From: Candidatus Wallbacteria bacterium
Lineage (GTDB): Bacteria; Muiribacteriota; JAQTZZ01
NCBI GenBank assembly: GCA_028687545.1
Contig: JAQTZZ010000092.1
Span: 1 to 7,310, forward strand
DNA length: 7,310 nt
Direction: 5' to 3'
Shown: one piece after another, positions 1-5,896 of the stretch
Numbering within the stretch: position 1 is the first letter of the stretch
How the letters are laid out: the number at the start of each line of letters is the position of its first letter
The notes under the pieces: generated by a model
Told to the model about the DNA's origin: nothing
Database searches by the model: none
The model's input: only the letters and a program-made list of their open reading frames with translations
Made by a program: the position numbers and the translations under genes

Positions 1-185
1 ATGCAGTGGTCTGTGCAGGAAGGATTGCTGGAAGTCTGCATTATGTTTTCGCCCGGCCAGTAGATCGGCTGGTGCATGTGCCAGAGAAAGGCTATATAAA
101 CAGGCTTTTTGGCGCAGACGGCACCCGCCGAGAACATCAGTGCCAGCAGTATCCAGATTCCTGCCTTATAAATGCTGCCCTCCAT
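1..185 (-). CDS. Secreted glycoside hydrolase family 57 protein, N-terminal part (runs off the left edge)
   Basis: Reading the minus strand from the ATG at 185-183 gives 61 open codons to the window edge. Residues 1-25 form a signal peptide: a short basic start, a hydrophobic core (WILLALMFSAG) and a cleavage-like AVCA. Immediately after it comes FLWHMHQPIYWPG at about residues 33-45. This is conserved region 1 of GH57, built around His-x-His-Gln-Pro, which lines the sugar-binding site in alpha-amylases, amylopullulanases and 4-alpha-glucanotransferases of the family. The protein is therefore expected to act on an alpha-glucan outside the cytoplasm, but the catalytic Glu and Asp lie beyond the window, so the activity cannot be named. 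A TGA in the same frame seven codons upstream limits the N-terminus. No SD precedes the ATG, while a GGAGG lies just inside the gene. The family call is fairly sure; the substrate is unknown. Confidence 0.82.
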   Translation of the reverse strand, partial: MEGSIYKAGIWILLALMFSAGAVCAKKPVYIAFLWHMHQPIYWPGENIMQTSSNPSCTDHC

Positions 186-205
186 CGCAAACGATTTCTG
201 GTATC

Positions 206-233
206 AGTATGCCTGAAAACTTCAAAACATCAA
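206..233 (-). promoter_or_regulatory. Candidate sigma-70 type promoter of the GH57 gene
   Basis: On the minus strand a TTGATG (233-228) is separated by 16 bases from CATACT (211-206). Each matches the -35 and -10 consensus at four of six positions. Transcription would start near 199, leaving a leader of about 15 bases before the ATG at 185. The match is weak, but it lies directly beside the GTTAC repeat array, as expected for an activator-dependent promoter. Confidence 0.35.
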
Positions 234-258
234 GTTACAGATTGTTACAATTTGTTAC
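234..258. promoter_or_regulatory. Three GTTAC direct repeats at 10-bp period, candidate regulator site
   Basis: GTTAC occurs at 234-238, 244-248 and 254-258 on the plus strand, with an exact 10-base period and A/T-rich spacers. The array sits 49-73 bases upstream of the GH57 start and abuts the candidate -35 element. Direct repeats on one face of the helix next to a -35 box are typical of winged-helix response regulators of the OmpR/PhoB type. Which regulator binds here is not known. The rest of the 140-base gap (186-325) is A/T-rich and holds no other gene or clear terminator. Confidence 0.45.
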
Positions 259-325
259 CAATTTAAAACTTCGCTTGATTTGTGAAAGTGCTGAATTTTT
301 TCTAAAAATAATAAGAGAACGGATT

Positions 326-532
326 TCAGGCAACATTCTTATCCATCAGCAGATACGAAATCTCTGAAATGCCTGCCTTTTCTTTGGCGTGCTCGATGGT
401 CATGCTGGTCAGGTTCCCCTTTTCATCCAGATCGATGAAGAGGTTTTCCGAGATTTCCCTAGTTTCGGCTACAGTTCCGCCGGAAAACTCGATCAAAGCA
501 GTGTCAGTATCCGTAAAATACCTGATTTTCAT
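326..532 (-). CDS. Small DUF2283 family protein (68 aa)
   Basis: The protein opens MKIRYFTDTDTALIEFSGG and continues with VAETREISENLFIDLDEKGN, which follows the DUF2283 pattern. That pattern is a beta-rich fold of about 50-70 residues with an early Y-D/T-x-D-x-A-L segment, a central ETRE and a D-x-x-G-N-L turn. The reading frame stays open upstream to an ATG at 577. The start is placed at 532 because an SD (AAGGGGG, 546-540) lies 7 bases before it, and because the 15 extra upstream residues do not belong to the family and would fall in the intergenic leader. Many DUF2283 genes sit beside a DUF4258 or RelE-like toxin; none is present here. It lies 52 bases after the secretin-domain gene and is probably the last gene of that operon. 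Its biochemical role is unknown. Confidence 0.85.
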   Translation of the reverse strand: MKIRYFTDTDTALIEFSGGTVAETREISENLFIDLDEKGNLTSMTIEHAKEKAGISEISYLLMDKNVA

Positions 533-584
533 GGTTAATCCCCCTTGAACCGTCTGTCGAAAAATGCATTGTTTCAAGAAAATT

Positions 585-1031
585 TTAAGGCTTTGCCCCT
601 GCTTCAGCAGTAGTCAGCACTTCAATCGTGGCCCCGTGGTTGACGATCAGAGGGATCACGCCCGGGGTTTTGGCGTGCTTATCCACAATCTTTTTCATTG
701 CCTCAGGATCTGTCCAGCCTGTCATGTATAAGCGGATCTGGGTGTCCTCAAAATTCGCGAGATTGCCCACTGTGTAAACATTGTCGACTTTCATGACATG
801 ATAACCGTTGGTGGCAGCGATCAGCTGCAGGGCGCGCTCGTAATAGACTTCTTTGAGGGAAAGTGTGATCTTCCCTTCCACTGATTTCTCGATGATGATG
901 TTGACCCCTGCAGTTCTGGCTATGGCACGCAACACGTCCCTGATTTGTGCATCATTGAAGGAAAAGGAGATATAATCCGCAGCAAATGCGCGCAGGCTGA
1001 AGAGTAAAAGGAAAAAGAAAGTTTTCCTCAT
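585..1031 (-). CDS. Free-standing secretin N0/N1-like (STN) periplasmic protein (148 aa)
   Basis: Residues 1-17 are a Sec signal peptide (basic MRK, Phe/Leu core, AFA cleavage site). Residues 19-90 match the secretin and TonB short N-terminal domain (N0/STN): ISFSFNDAQIRDVLRAIA, then a G-V-N-I-I-I-E strand, V-x-G-K-I-T-L-S-L, an ALQLI helix and a final VYTVG strand. The same order occurs in PilQ and GspD. Residues 95-143 look like a single N1-type KH-like ring domain. The protein ends there: the secretin beta-barrel and gate, several hundred residues in a true secretin, are absent. It is probably a soluble periplasmic binding or assembly module. The ATG lies 5 bases after the DUF3999 stop with only a badly spaced GAGAGG, so translation is probably coupled. 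Domain call confident; partner unknown. Confidence 0.8.
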   Translation of the reverse strand: MRKTFFFLLLFSLRAFAADYISFSFNDAQIRDVLRAIARTAGVNIIIEKSVEGKITLSLKEVYYERALQLIAATNGYHVMKVDNVYTVGNLANFEDTQIRLYMTGWTDPEAMKKIVDKHAKTPGVIPLIVNHGATIEVLTTAEAGAKP

Positions 1032-1036
1032 GCCTC

Positions 1037-2359
1037 TCAGACAGGGGTTCCGGGTTTGGTGTTCTTCAATAGTTTTAAAAGCCAGTAGCCGAGAAAAGCT
1101 ACGATCATTAAAATTACGACTGTCAGAAGCGCTTTTTCGGCTGACGCTTTCTGCTCAGTCGGAGTTGTATCCCTGAAAGATCTGTTTTCCTCGATCGCGC
1201 CTATTTCAAGGGCAGGGAGGTTCTGCTGGTACCAGTTCCCCTGATTGACCCGCACAGACAGATCATACTCCGGCTTTTTCAAAGCTCTGTTACCGAAGCA
1301 GAGGTTGATTCCGCCTGCGTCTTCAGGAGCTGAAAAAACCAGCAGATATTTTACCCACTGCAGGGTGATCCCATGAACAGTGATCGGAGGATTGTTCTTG
1401 TTGATGATCTGGATTTTATAAAAAGCTGTTTTCGGAGACTGTGGCCTGATCAGATTGGAGGATTCTTCCTTGCCAAGCAGTGGAAATTTGTAGATCTGGT
1501 CCTGGGTGAAAAATTTGAAATCATTTTCCTTGCCGGTCTGGCTTACCTGCAATACTACAAACCTCTGATAATATTCGTCCCCTGTTTCAAACAGGATCCT
1601 GTCAGCAGGCAGTCCGGCTTCCAGAAAAAAATTGGAATTTTTCTGTTCATCGATCAAAGCCGAGGAATTAAATCTTTCCTCGTCAAACTCAATCTTCTCT
1701 TTTTTCCTGCCGAAAGCCTGGGCATGGAGTGAACCGATCTTCAAACGCTTTTCCGGGGTGTTGCCGAGCATCAGGTCCAGGCCCTGTACTTTGATTTTAA
1801 GTTCTTCACGATCCTTTTTTGCAGTTTCATCCTTGATCGTAAGGCGGAAGAAGCGGAAATAATTTTCTCCCAGATCGAACCAGGTTTTGCGCAGATTTAC
1901 CTGGCTGGTAAAGTCATAAATTCTGTCCTCTTTGATCAGTTCCCATTTTTTCATATCCTTGCTGGTTTCAACAATCACCAGGCGATTGAAATCCTGGTCA
2001 GGGATATCAAGATAAATCCGGTCCGCAGGCTGATACTCCTGCGGCAGCCTCGCAATGATAGTGACAGATCCTGTGTCTGAACTGTAATTGATTATTTCCA
2101 TGGCCAGGGTTTTATCAGGTTCGCCAGGATCGACACTGCGCAGGATCACATACGGCACTTCCTGACCATTCTTGTTAAACAGGCGCAGATCAGTGAAACC
2201 ATCAGAGGATTTCCTGATGATGTCTCCGCTGAGGTGCAGGCTGTACAGCTGGTTTTTGGTCATGGTCCCAATCAAAGGAGCGGAAAATTTGAAATCCGGA
2301 TTCGGATCTGCAAAAGCAAAAACACAGAATATGAATGATGCTAATAGAATACGGTTCAT
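1037..2359 (-). CDS. DUF3999 family exported, membrane-anchored protein (440 aa)
   Basis: A signal peptide covers residues 1-17 (cleavage near AFA/DP). The mature part begins with a strand-rich segment containing DLRLFNKNGQEVPYVI, which fits the DUF3999 family signature of a D-L-R-V-F-N core followed by a V-P-Y motif. Around residues 125-180, S-K-D-x-x-K-W followed by F-R-F-F-R-L-T-I resembles a galactose-binding, discoidin-like fold; a second similar unit may follow after residue 260. One membrane helix near residues 410-430 is followed by a Lys-rich tail, so the bulk should face the periplasm. Its ATG lies one base after the DUF2339 stop, and its SD (AAGGAGAG, 2372-2365) is inside the end of that gene, so the two are translationally coupled. 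DUF3999 commonly pairs with DUF2339, which supports both calls. No enzymatic function is known for the family. Confidence 0.85.
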   Translation of the reverse strand: MNRILLASFIFCVFAFADPNPDFKFSAPLIGTMTKNQLYSLHLSGDIIRKSSDGFTDLRLFNKNGQEVPYVILRSVDPGEPDKTLAMEIINYSSDTGSVTIIARLPQEYQPADRIYLDIPDQDFNRLVIVETSKDMKKWELIKEDRIYDFTSQVNLRKTWFDLGENYFRFFRLTIKDETAKKDREELKIKVQGLDLMLGNTPEKRLKIGSLHAQAFGRKKEKIEFDEERFNSSALIDEQKNSNFFLEAGLPADRILFETGDEYYQRFVVLQVSQTGKENDFKFFTQDQIYKFPLLGKEESSNLIRPQSPKTAFYKIQIINKNNPPITVHGITLQWVKYLLVFSAPEDAGGINLCFGNRALKKPEYDLSVRVNQGNWYQQNLPALEIGAIEENRSFRDTTPTEQKASAEKALLTVVILMIVAFLGYWLLKLLKNTKPGTPV

Positions 2360-2360
2360 T

Positions 2361-4550
2361 TCATCTCTCCTTGGAGTTGCTTCCTTTTAAAGCATCCAGC
2401 ATCGGCTGCTTATATATATTGTAGAGATATGACGCTCCGATCAGGATCAGGCCCAGCACAATGAACGATACTATGTGGTAAGGTGCGCTGATCTGTGAAA
2501 TGTCGATCAGGAAAACCTTCAGGATAGTCAGCAGGAAAAGAATCAGCGAAGCCTTGCGGATCGCTGAATTGTCCTTTCTAAAGCCGATCAGGATCAGAGA
2601 GATTGAAAACACAGTCCACAGTACAGAGATCGAAGCCAGCCTGGCTTTGGGAAGATAGTCGTAGAAAAATGCGGATGTTTCCAGATTGAGCACTATAAAA
2701 AGCAGAATCCCCCAGAGAGTGAAAAGTTCGGGATAATAATTCAGAGTCTGCAGTGACTGTTTTGTTAAGACTGAAGATCCTTCCCGGCAAAGGTAGGCAA
2801 AAATGTAAGTTCCTCCCAGGATAAAGACAATGGTGATCAGCCTCTCTATCAGCTGCGTATCGAATCCTCCGTCCACAGCAAAACGATTGAAGCTGTAATT
2901 GAAAACTTCAGAATAATCGTAGAACAGGAACTTGCAGAGCGTCAGGATCAGCAGTATGAATCCCGAGTTGGCAAGCATCCCGCGGTTGACCTGGAGTCCG
3001 ATGTAGAGCAGAATCACTGCCTGGATCATCCAGAATACAGTAATCCAGTGGCCGGAAAAAAGGATCGGCACAGTGATGATCAGAAACAAGGCCGCATTCC
3101 CGACCAGGAAGTAGAATGATTCAGAGACAGCGCGGCTGTGGAGTTCTGCAGCCATGAAAAGAAAGATCGCGGCATAGGCTACGCTGATCAGGCTGACCCA
3201 TTCCAGGCCATACAGGTTTTTGATCATGGAATAGTTGAATCCAAAGGCGATGAAGGAATTCATCAGCAGCACTGAATAGCACTCTCCCTTTGGGGACTCC
3301 GCTGACATGAGTTCACTGATAAAAGGCCTGGCAGCATGGATCAGGAAAAAGAGATTCAAAAACACAAAAGTGAGTACGAATTTGGAATCATCATAATACT
3401 TGTCATACCAGCCGGTAAAAATCACATATGTGAAAATGAAACAGAGCGTGTTCAGAAGATTCCAGCGCTTTTTCATGGCAACGCCGATCATGCCCAGATT
3501 GAGCATCACCATGTAGGACATCAGGACAGCCTGGTTGTCCACTCCTGTGGAGAGGAGCATGGGTGTGGAGAAACCGCCCACCAGAGCCAGGATGGAAAGC
3601 CAGCGGGTGTCGAAGATGATGGAAAGGGTGACTGCAAAGATGGTGACCAGGATCATCAGGCAGAAAGCCAGTGCCTGAGGGAATAAATGGTAGATCTGGA
3701 AAGAGCCCCAGGTTGAGGCATACAGCATGGCTACACCGCCGCCGATCAGATACAATCCCAGTATGTCGTATTTCTTCTGATGGAAAAACTTGCCGCTGCC
3801 AAGGATCGCTGCTGCGAACAGGTAGGCCATTGTGACACGGCCTGCTGGGCCGACCCAGTTGTTGTCAAAGGAATATTTAATGAAAAAGGCAGTGCCGACA
3901 ATCACTGCCACGATGCCGATCACCAGCAGTCCCTTCAGACCCAGAAACATTTCCAGGCTGAATTCCTCAGGAATAACATTTTTTGAACTTGCAGAGACTT
4001 TGGGTTTAACCGGCGGATATGGCTTGGGAGAAGGCCTGGATATCGTTTCCGGCTTCACAGGCACGGGTTTCACAAGTTCCGGTTTCAGAGGCTCTTGTCC
4101 CACCAGCTCTGGTTTCGCTGATTCCGGTTTCACCTGCACTGGTTTCACAGCTTCAGGACTCAGCTGCTCTTTTGCCTGCTCAGTTTTATATTCTGCATTA
4201 ATTTCGGCATTTGGTTTAGATTCAACCTGTCCTTCCATTCCAAAAAGTTTGGCCAGACTTTCTTCGAGCCATTCCATTTTGTGATCCATCTGATTGAGGT
4301 TTTCAGTCAGGTTAGTACCGACTGTTTTCAGGCTCTTCAGTTGTGATTTCAGTTCAAAATAGACTTGCAGCTGTTCCTGAACTTCAGGTTCAAACTGATG
4401 GCCGCAGGAGCAGAGCTTGACCGGAAAAGCGACGGTCTTTCCACAGGCTGGGCAGACGAATTTGCCTCTCCTGACTGAAAGGGGGTTTCCGCAGGCCACG
4501 CAGAATTTGGCGTTTTCACTATTTTGATGTCCGCATTTTGTACAGCGCAA
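2361..4550 (-). CDS. DUF2339 polytopic membrane protein with two N-terminal zinc ribbons (729 aa)
   Basis: Two zinc ribbons come first: C3/C6 with C17/C20, then C33/C36 with C47/C49. A heptad-like coiled coil follows (about 55-102), then a Pro/Lys-rich linker (133-185). From about residue 198 to the end, the protein is a DUF2339 membrane domain with many helices (roughly 17-20), opening with G-L-K-G-L-L-V-I-G-I-V and F-F-I-K-Y. The start codon is TTG at 4550. An AGGAGG at 4561-4556 lies 5 bases upstream, and a later start would remove the first cysteine pair. The ribbons and coiled coil should be cytoplasmic and could bind a partner or nucleic acid. Its C-terminus is coupled to DUF3999. Weak promoter-like boxes (TTTAAA 4606-4601, TAGTAT 4583-4578, spacing 17) lie in the 93-base gap upstream. 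The function of DUF2339 is not established; transport or envelope assembly is plausible. Confidence 0.88.
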   Translation of the reverse strand: MRCTKCGHQNSENAKFCVACGNPLSVRRGKFVCPACGKTVAFPVKLCSCGHQFEPEVQEQLQVYFELKSQLKSLKTVGTNLTENLNQMDHKMEWLEESLAKLFGMEGQVESKPNAEINAEYKTEQAKEQLSPEAVKPVQVKPESAKPELVGQEPLKPELVKPVPVKPETISRPSPKPYPPVKPKVSASSKNVIPEEFSLEMFLGLKGLLVIGIVAVIVGTAFFIKYSFDNNWVGPAGRVTMAYLFAAAILGSGKFFHQKKYDILGLYLIGGGVAMLYASTWGSFQIYHLFPQALAFCLMILVTIFAVTLSIIFDTRWLSILALVGGFSTPMLLSTGVDNQAVLMSYMVMLNLGMIGVAMKKRWNLLNTLCFIFTYVIFTGWYDKYYDDSKFVLTFVFLNLFFLIHAARPFISELMSAESPKGECYSVLLMNSFIAFGFNYSMIKNLYGLEWVSLISVAYAAIFLFMAAELHSRAVSESFYFLVGNAALFLIITVPILFSGHWITVFWMIQAVILLYIGLQVNRGMLANSGFILLILTLCKFLFYDYSEVFNYSFNRFAVDGGFDTQLIERLITIVFILGGTYIFAYLCREGSSVLTKQSLQTLNYYPELFTLWGILLFIVLNLETSAFFYDYLPKARLASISVLWTVFSISLILIGFRKDNSAIRKASLILFLLTILKVFLIDISQISAPYHIVSFIVLGLILIGASYLYNIYKQPMLDALKGSNSKER
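3996..4154 (-). repeat. Degenerate tandem repeat encoding a Pro/Lys/Val/Glu linker in the DUF2339 protein
   Basis: Inside the DUF2339 gene, residues about 133-185 are built from short units such as VKPVQVKPE, KPELV and VKPVPVKPE. At DNA level the plus strand shows recurrent GGTTTC or GGTTTCAC at roughly 15- to 30-base spacing. The encoded segment is predicted to be an extended, rigid linker, like the Pro/Lys-rich span of TonB, separating the zinc-ribbon and coiled-coil head from the membrane domain. Length variation between strains is likely. Confidence 0.7.
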
Positions 4551-4643
4551 TGAGCCCTCCTCAAGAATTATGTTTCAATACTATCAGAAATCCGGGTGCT
4601 TTTAAATCCTTTCCCTTTCTTCGGTATGATTGGCTTCCATCAA

Positions 4644-4931
4644 CTATTGAATTCCAAAACCGATTGCTCTCATCATCCCGATTACACCTATCAGAACCCA
4701 GAACAGATTCAAAACCGTATATGCCCTATCTTTCTTGATGATCGAGCACCAGGACAGGATGACCGCGTCCGTAGTGTTGAATGCCCAGACAAAAACAAAC
4801 GGACTTTTTGGTCCCAGCCAGCTGACGAGCGAAAAACTGAAGATCCGCATAATCACTCCAAGCATCTCTAAGGATCGAATATTCCTCCCGATGAGCGCAT
4901 TAAGTGTATTGATTGTCAGGGTCTTAGTCAT
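4644..4931 (-). CDS. Small three-helix membrane protein cotranslated with the TetR regulator (95 aa)
   Basis: The ATG at 4931-4929 shares one base with the TGA of the TetR gene (TGATG), and a perfect GGAGGT (4943-4938) lies 6 bases upstream. This start is preferred over an in-frame ATG at 4958, which would lie inside the TetR gene with no such site. Hydrophobic segments at about residues 22-40, 44-64 and 72-92 indicate three membrane helices. The last segment, VLNLFWVLIGVIGMMR, recalls the C-terminal helix of small CBU_0592-like integral membrane proteins (N-x-x-W-x-x-I-G-x-x-G), but the resemblance is weak. The family is not recognised with confidence. Tight coupling to the regulator suggests that it is a target of, or works under, the same signal. 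Confidence 0.75.
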   Translation of the reverse strand: MTKTLTINTLNALIGRNIRSLEMLGVIMRIFSFSLVSWLGPKSPFVFVWAFNTTDAVILSWCSIIKKDRAYTVLNLFWVLIGVIGMMRAIGFGIQ

Positions 4932-5509
4932 CAGCGCACCTCCATCAGGCGCAAGCAAGCCTGTGCGACTATTCTGGCAGCTTGGTCCAGTTCGATCTTG
5001 ATGCGTCCATATCTGTGCATGACAAGAGGCTGCAGGATCAGGCCGAAAAGATGCGCCACCATCATTTCTGGAGGAATTCCGGCCGGTAAGCTCTTGTCCT
5101 CAATACCTTTCAGAATGAACTTGCTGATCAGCTCATAAGGATTATGCCAGCCGTCCAGCAGGCATTTTTCCGGAAAATCGTGCTGATTGATCAGAATGAA
5201 GGCAAAACGTTCAGGATCCATTTGATAATAATCAAAGGTGAATCTGACTCCAGCATAGATCCGCTCATGCATACCCTTATCAGGATCAAAGAGTATCGCT
5301 TCCAGAGCAGTAGTGAATTTCTCCACTTCCCTGGTAAACAAAGCCCAGGCCATTTCATTTTTACCTTTGTAATATCCGTATAATGTGCCCTCAGCTACAC
5401 CGCATTGCTCGGCTATATCCTTGATCGTCGTTCCTGCCAGCCCTTTCCTGGCAAACAATCTGATCGCCGTGTCTTCGATTATGGATCGCTTCCTGACTGG
5501 TCTAGACAT
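4931..5509 (-). CDS. TetR/AcrR family transcriptional regulator (192 aa)
   Basis: Residues 8-55 form the TetR DNA-binding domain: a first helix (IIEDTAIRLFARKG), then the helix-turn-helix TTIKDIAEQCGVAEGTLYGY followed by YKGKNEM. The remaining 135 or so residues form the usual variable helical ligand-binding domain; the ligand cannot be read. The total length is normal for the family. Two upstream in-frame ATGs exist (5521 and 5512), but the GGAGG at 5519-5515 lies 5 bases before the ATG at 5509, and the longer form would place the SD inside the gene. A near-palindrome just upstream (5525-5538) is a likely operator, so the protein probably represses itself and the overlapping 95-residue membrane protein. 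Confidence 0.92.
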   Translation of the reverse strand: MSRPVRKRSIIEDTAIRLFARKGLAGTTIKDIAEQCGVAEGTLYGYYKGKNEMAWALFTREVEKFTTALEAILFDPDKGMHERIYAGVRFTFDYYQMDPERFAFILINQHDFPEKCLLDGWHNPYELISKFILKGIEDKSLPAGIPPEMMVAHLFGLILQPLVMHRYGRIKIELDQAARIVAQACLRLMEVR

Positions 5510-5524
5510 CATTTCCTCCATTAA

Positions 5525-5538
5525 AGTGAACGCTCACT
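5525..5538. promoter_or_regulatory. Candidate TetR operator (14-bp near-palindrome)
   Basis: AGTGAACGCTCACT is symmetric at 12 of 14 positions, with outer arms AGTGA/TCACT. It begins about where transcription from the -10 element should start and ends 15 bases before the TetR start codon. TGA-rich palindromes with a GCG-like centre in this place are common operators of TetR/AcrR repressors. Binding here would block initiation, giving autorepression. The site is read directly; the binding protein is inferred from proximity. Confidence 0.6.
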
Positions 5539-5545
5539 CATTAAT

Positions 5546-5574
5546 ATTATTACTTAAATCTTGACGACTGTCAA
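5546..5574 (-). promoter_or_regulatory. Sigma-70 type promoter of the TetR-membrane protein unit
   Basis: On the minus strand a perfect TTGACA (5574-5569) is followed after exactly 17 bases by AATAAT (5551-5546), which matches the -10 consensus at five of six positions. Predicted transcription starts near 5539, at the edge of the operator palindrome, leaving a leader of about 30 bases. The -35 element lies inside a second inverted repeat, CTTGAC-4-GTCAAG (5560-5575), which may be another regulator site or a small hairpin. Confidence 0.65.
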
Positions 5575-5596
5575 GAATCTGTTTCTGACTTTTTAA

Positions 5597-5773
5597 TCAA
5601 AAAAAGGAACTGAGTATTTTTGTGATTAGAGAGCCATTCAGATCATTCAGCTCTTTCCTGGCTGCCGCTATTTTCATATCGTGGTATGGAGAGTCTTCCC
5701 AGAATTGAGAATCCTTATACTTGATGTATTCTTTAAGTTCACGGATGCGTTTCAAGCGTTCAAGCAATGTCAT
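5597..5773 (-). CDS. Small protein of unknown function (58 aa)
   Basis: An ATG at 5773 opens a 58-codon frame ending in TGA at 5597-5599. The translation is highly charged: it begins MTLLERLKRIRELKEYIKYK, has a Trp/aromatic centre (FWEDSPYHD), and ends with a helix-like segment AAARKELNDLN and a hydrophobic SLITKILSSFF. It is predicted to be mostly alpha-helical and possibly membrane-associated at the C-terminus. An AGGTGG lies about 15 bases upstream, farther than ideal, and a TAA in frame upstream rules out a longer start. It sits between the hairpin after the 398-residue gene and the TetR promoter. I do not recognise the family. Amino-acid composition and the absence of an overlapping gene favour a real gene. 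Confidence 0.5.
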   Translation of the reverse strand: MTLLERLKRIRELKEYIKYKDSQFWEDSPYHDMKIAAARKELNDLNGSLITKILSSFF

Positions 5774-5822
5774 GATCGATATTAATTACCACCTTTTTCG
5801 GGAAATTTCCAGATCCAAAGCG

Positions 5823-5870
5823 AAAAGACTGCTTTCACCATGTGGGTCCAATTGGTTTGAACAGTCTTTT
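5823..5870 (-). terminator. Candidate hairpin terminator after the 398-residue gene
   Basis: AAAAGACTG (5823-5831) and CAGTCTTTT (5862-5870) are perfect 9-base inverted arms. Inside them TTCA and TGAA can add four pairs with a two-base bulge, closing a loop of about 20 bases. It starts 27 bases beyond the stop of the 398-residue gene. The U-rich run is mostly within the stem and the following bases are TCGCTTT, so efficiency as an intrinsic terminator is doubtful. It could also be an RNA structure in the leader of the small 58-residue gene. Confidence 0.35.
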
Positions 5871-5896
5871 GTCTGGTTAATATGCTGCAGATAAAT

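Noticed and set aside
234-258. GTTAC repeats as a CRISPR remnant or iteron origin
   Set aside because: Five-base units with five-base spacers are too short for CRISPR, and no replication gene is nearby.
6-266. Plus-strand 86-codon open frame
   Set aside because: It is antisense to the GH57 start, whose translation has a signal peptide and a family motif; this frame shows neither.
1373-1732. Plus-strand 119-codon frame
   Set aside because: It lies wholly antisense within the DUF3999 gene and has no domain or SD support.
3336-3686. Plus-strand 116-codon frame rich in His, Glu and Asp
   Set aside because: The composition is the complement of hydrophobic membrane-helix codons in the DUF2339 gene.
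3832-4284. Plus-strand 150-codon frame with Gly-Phe-Thr repeats
   Set aside because: The apparent repeats are the antisense image of the Pro/Lys linker in DUF2339; no promoter or SD.
4349-4564. Minus-strand 71-codon ATG frame overlapping the DUF2339 start
   Set aside because: It is out of frame with the zinc-ribbon reading; the TTG start at 4550 has the SD and the conserved cysteines.
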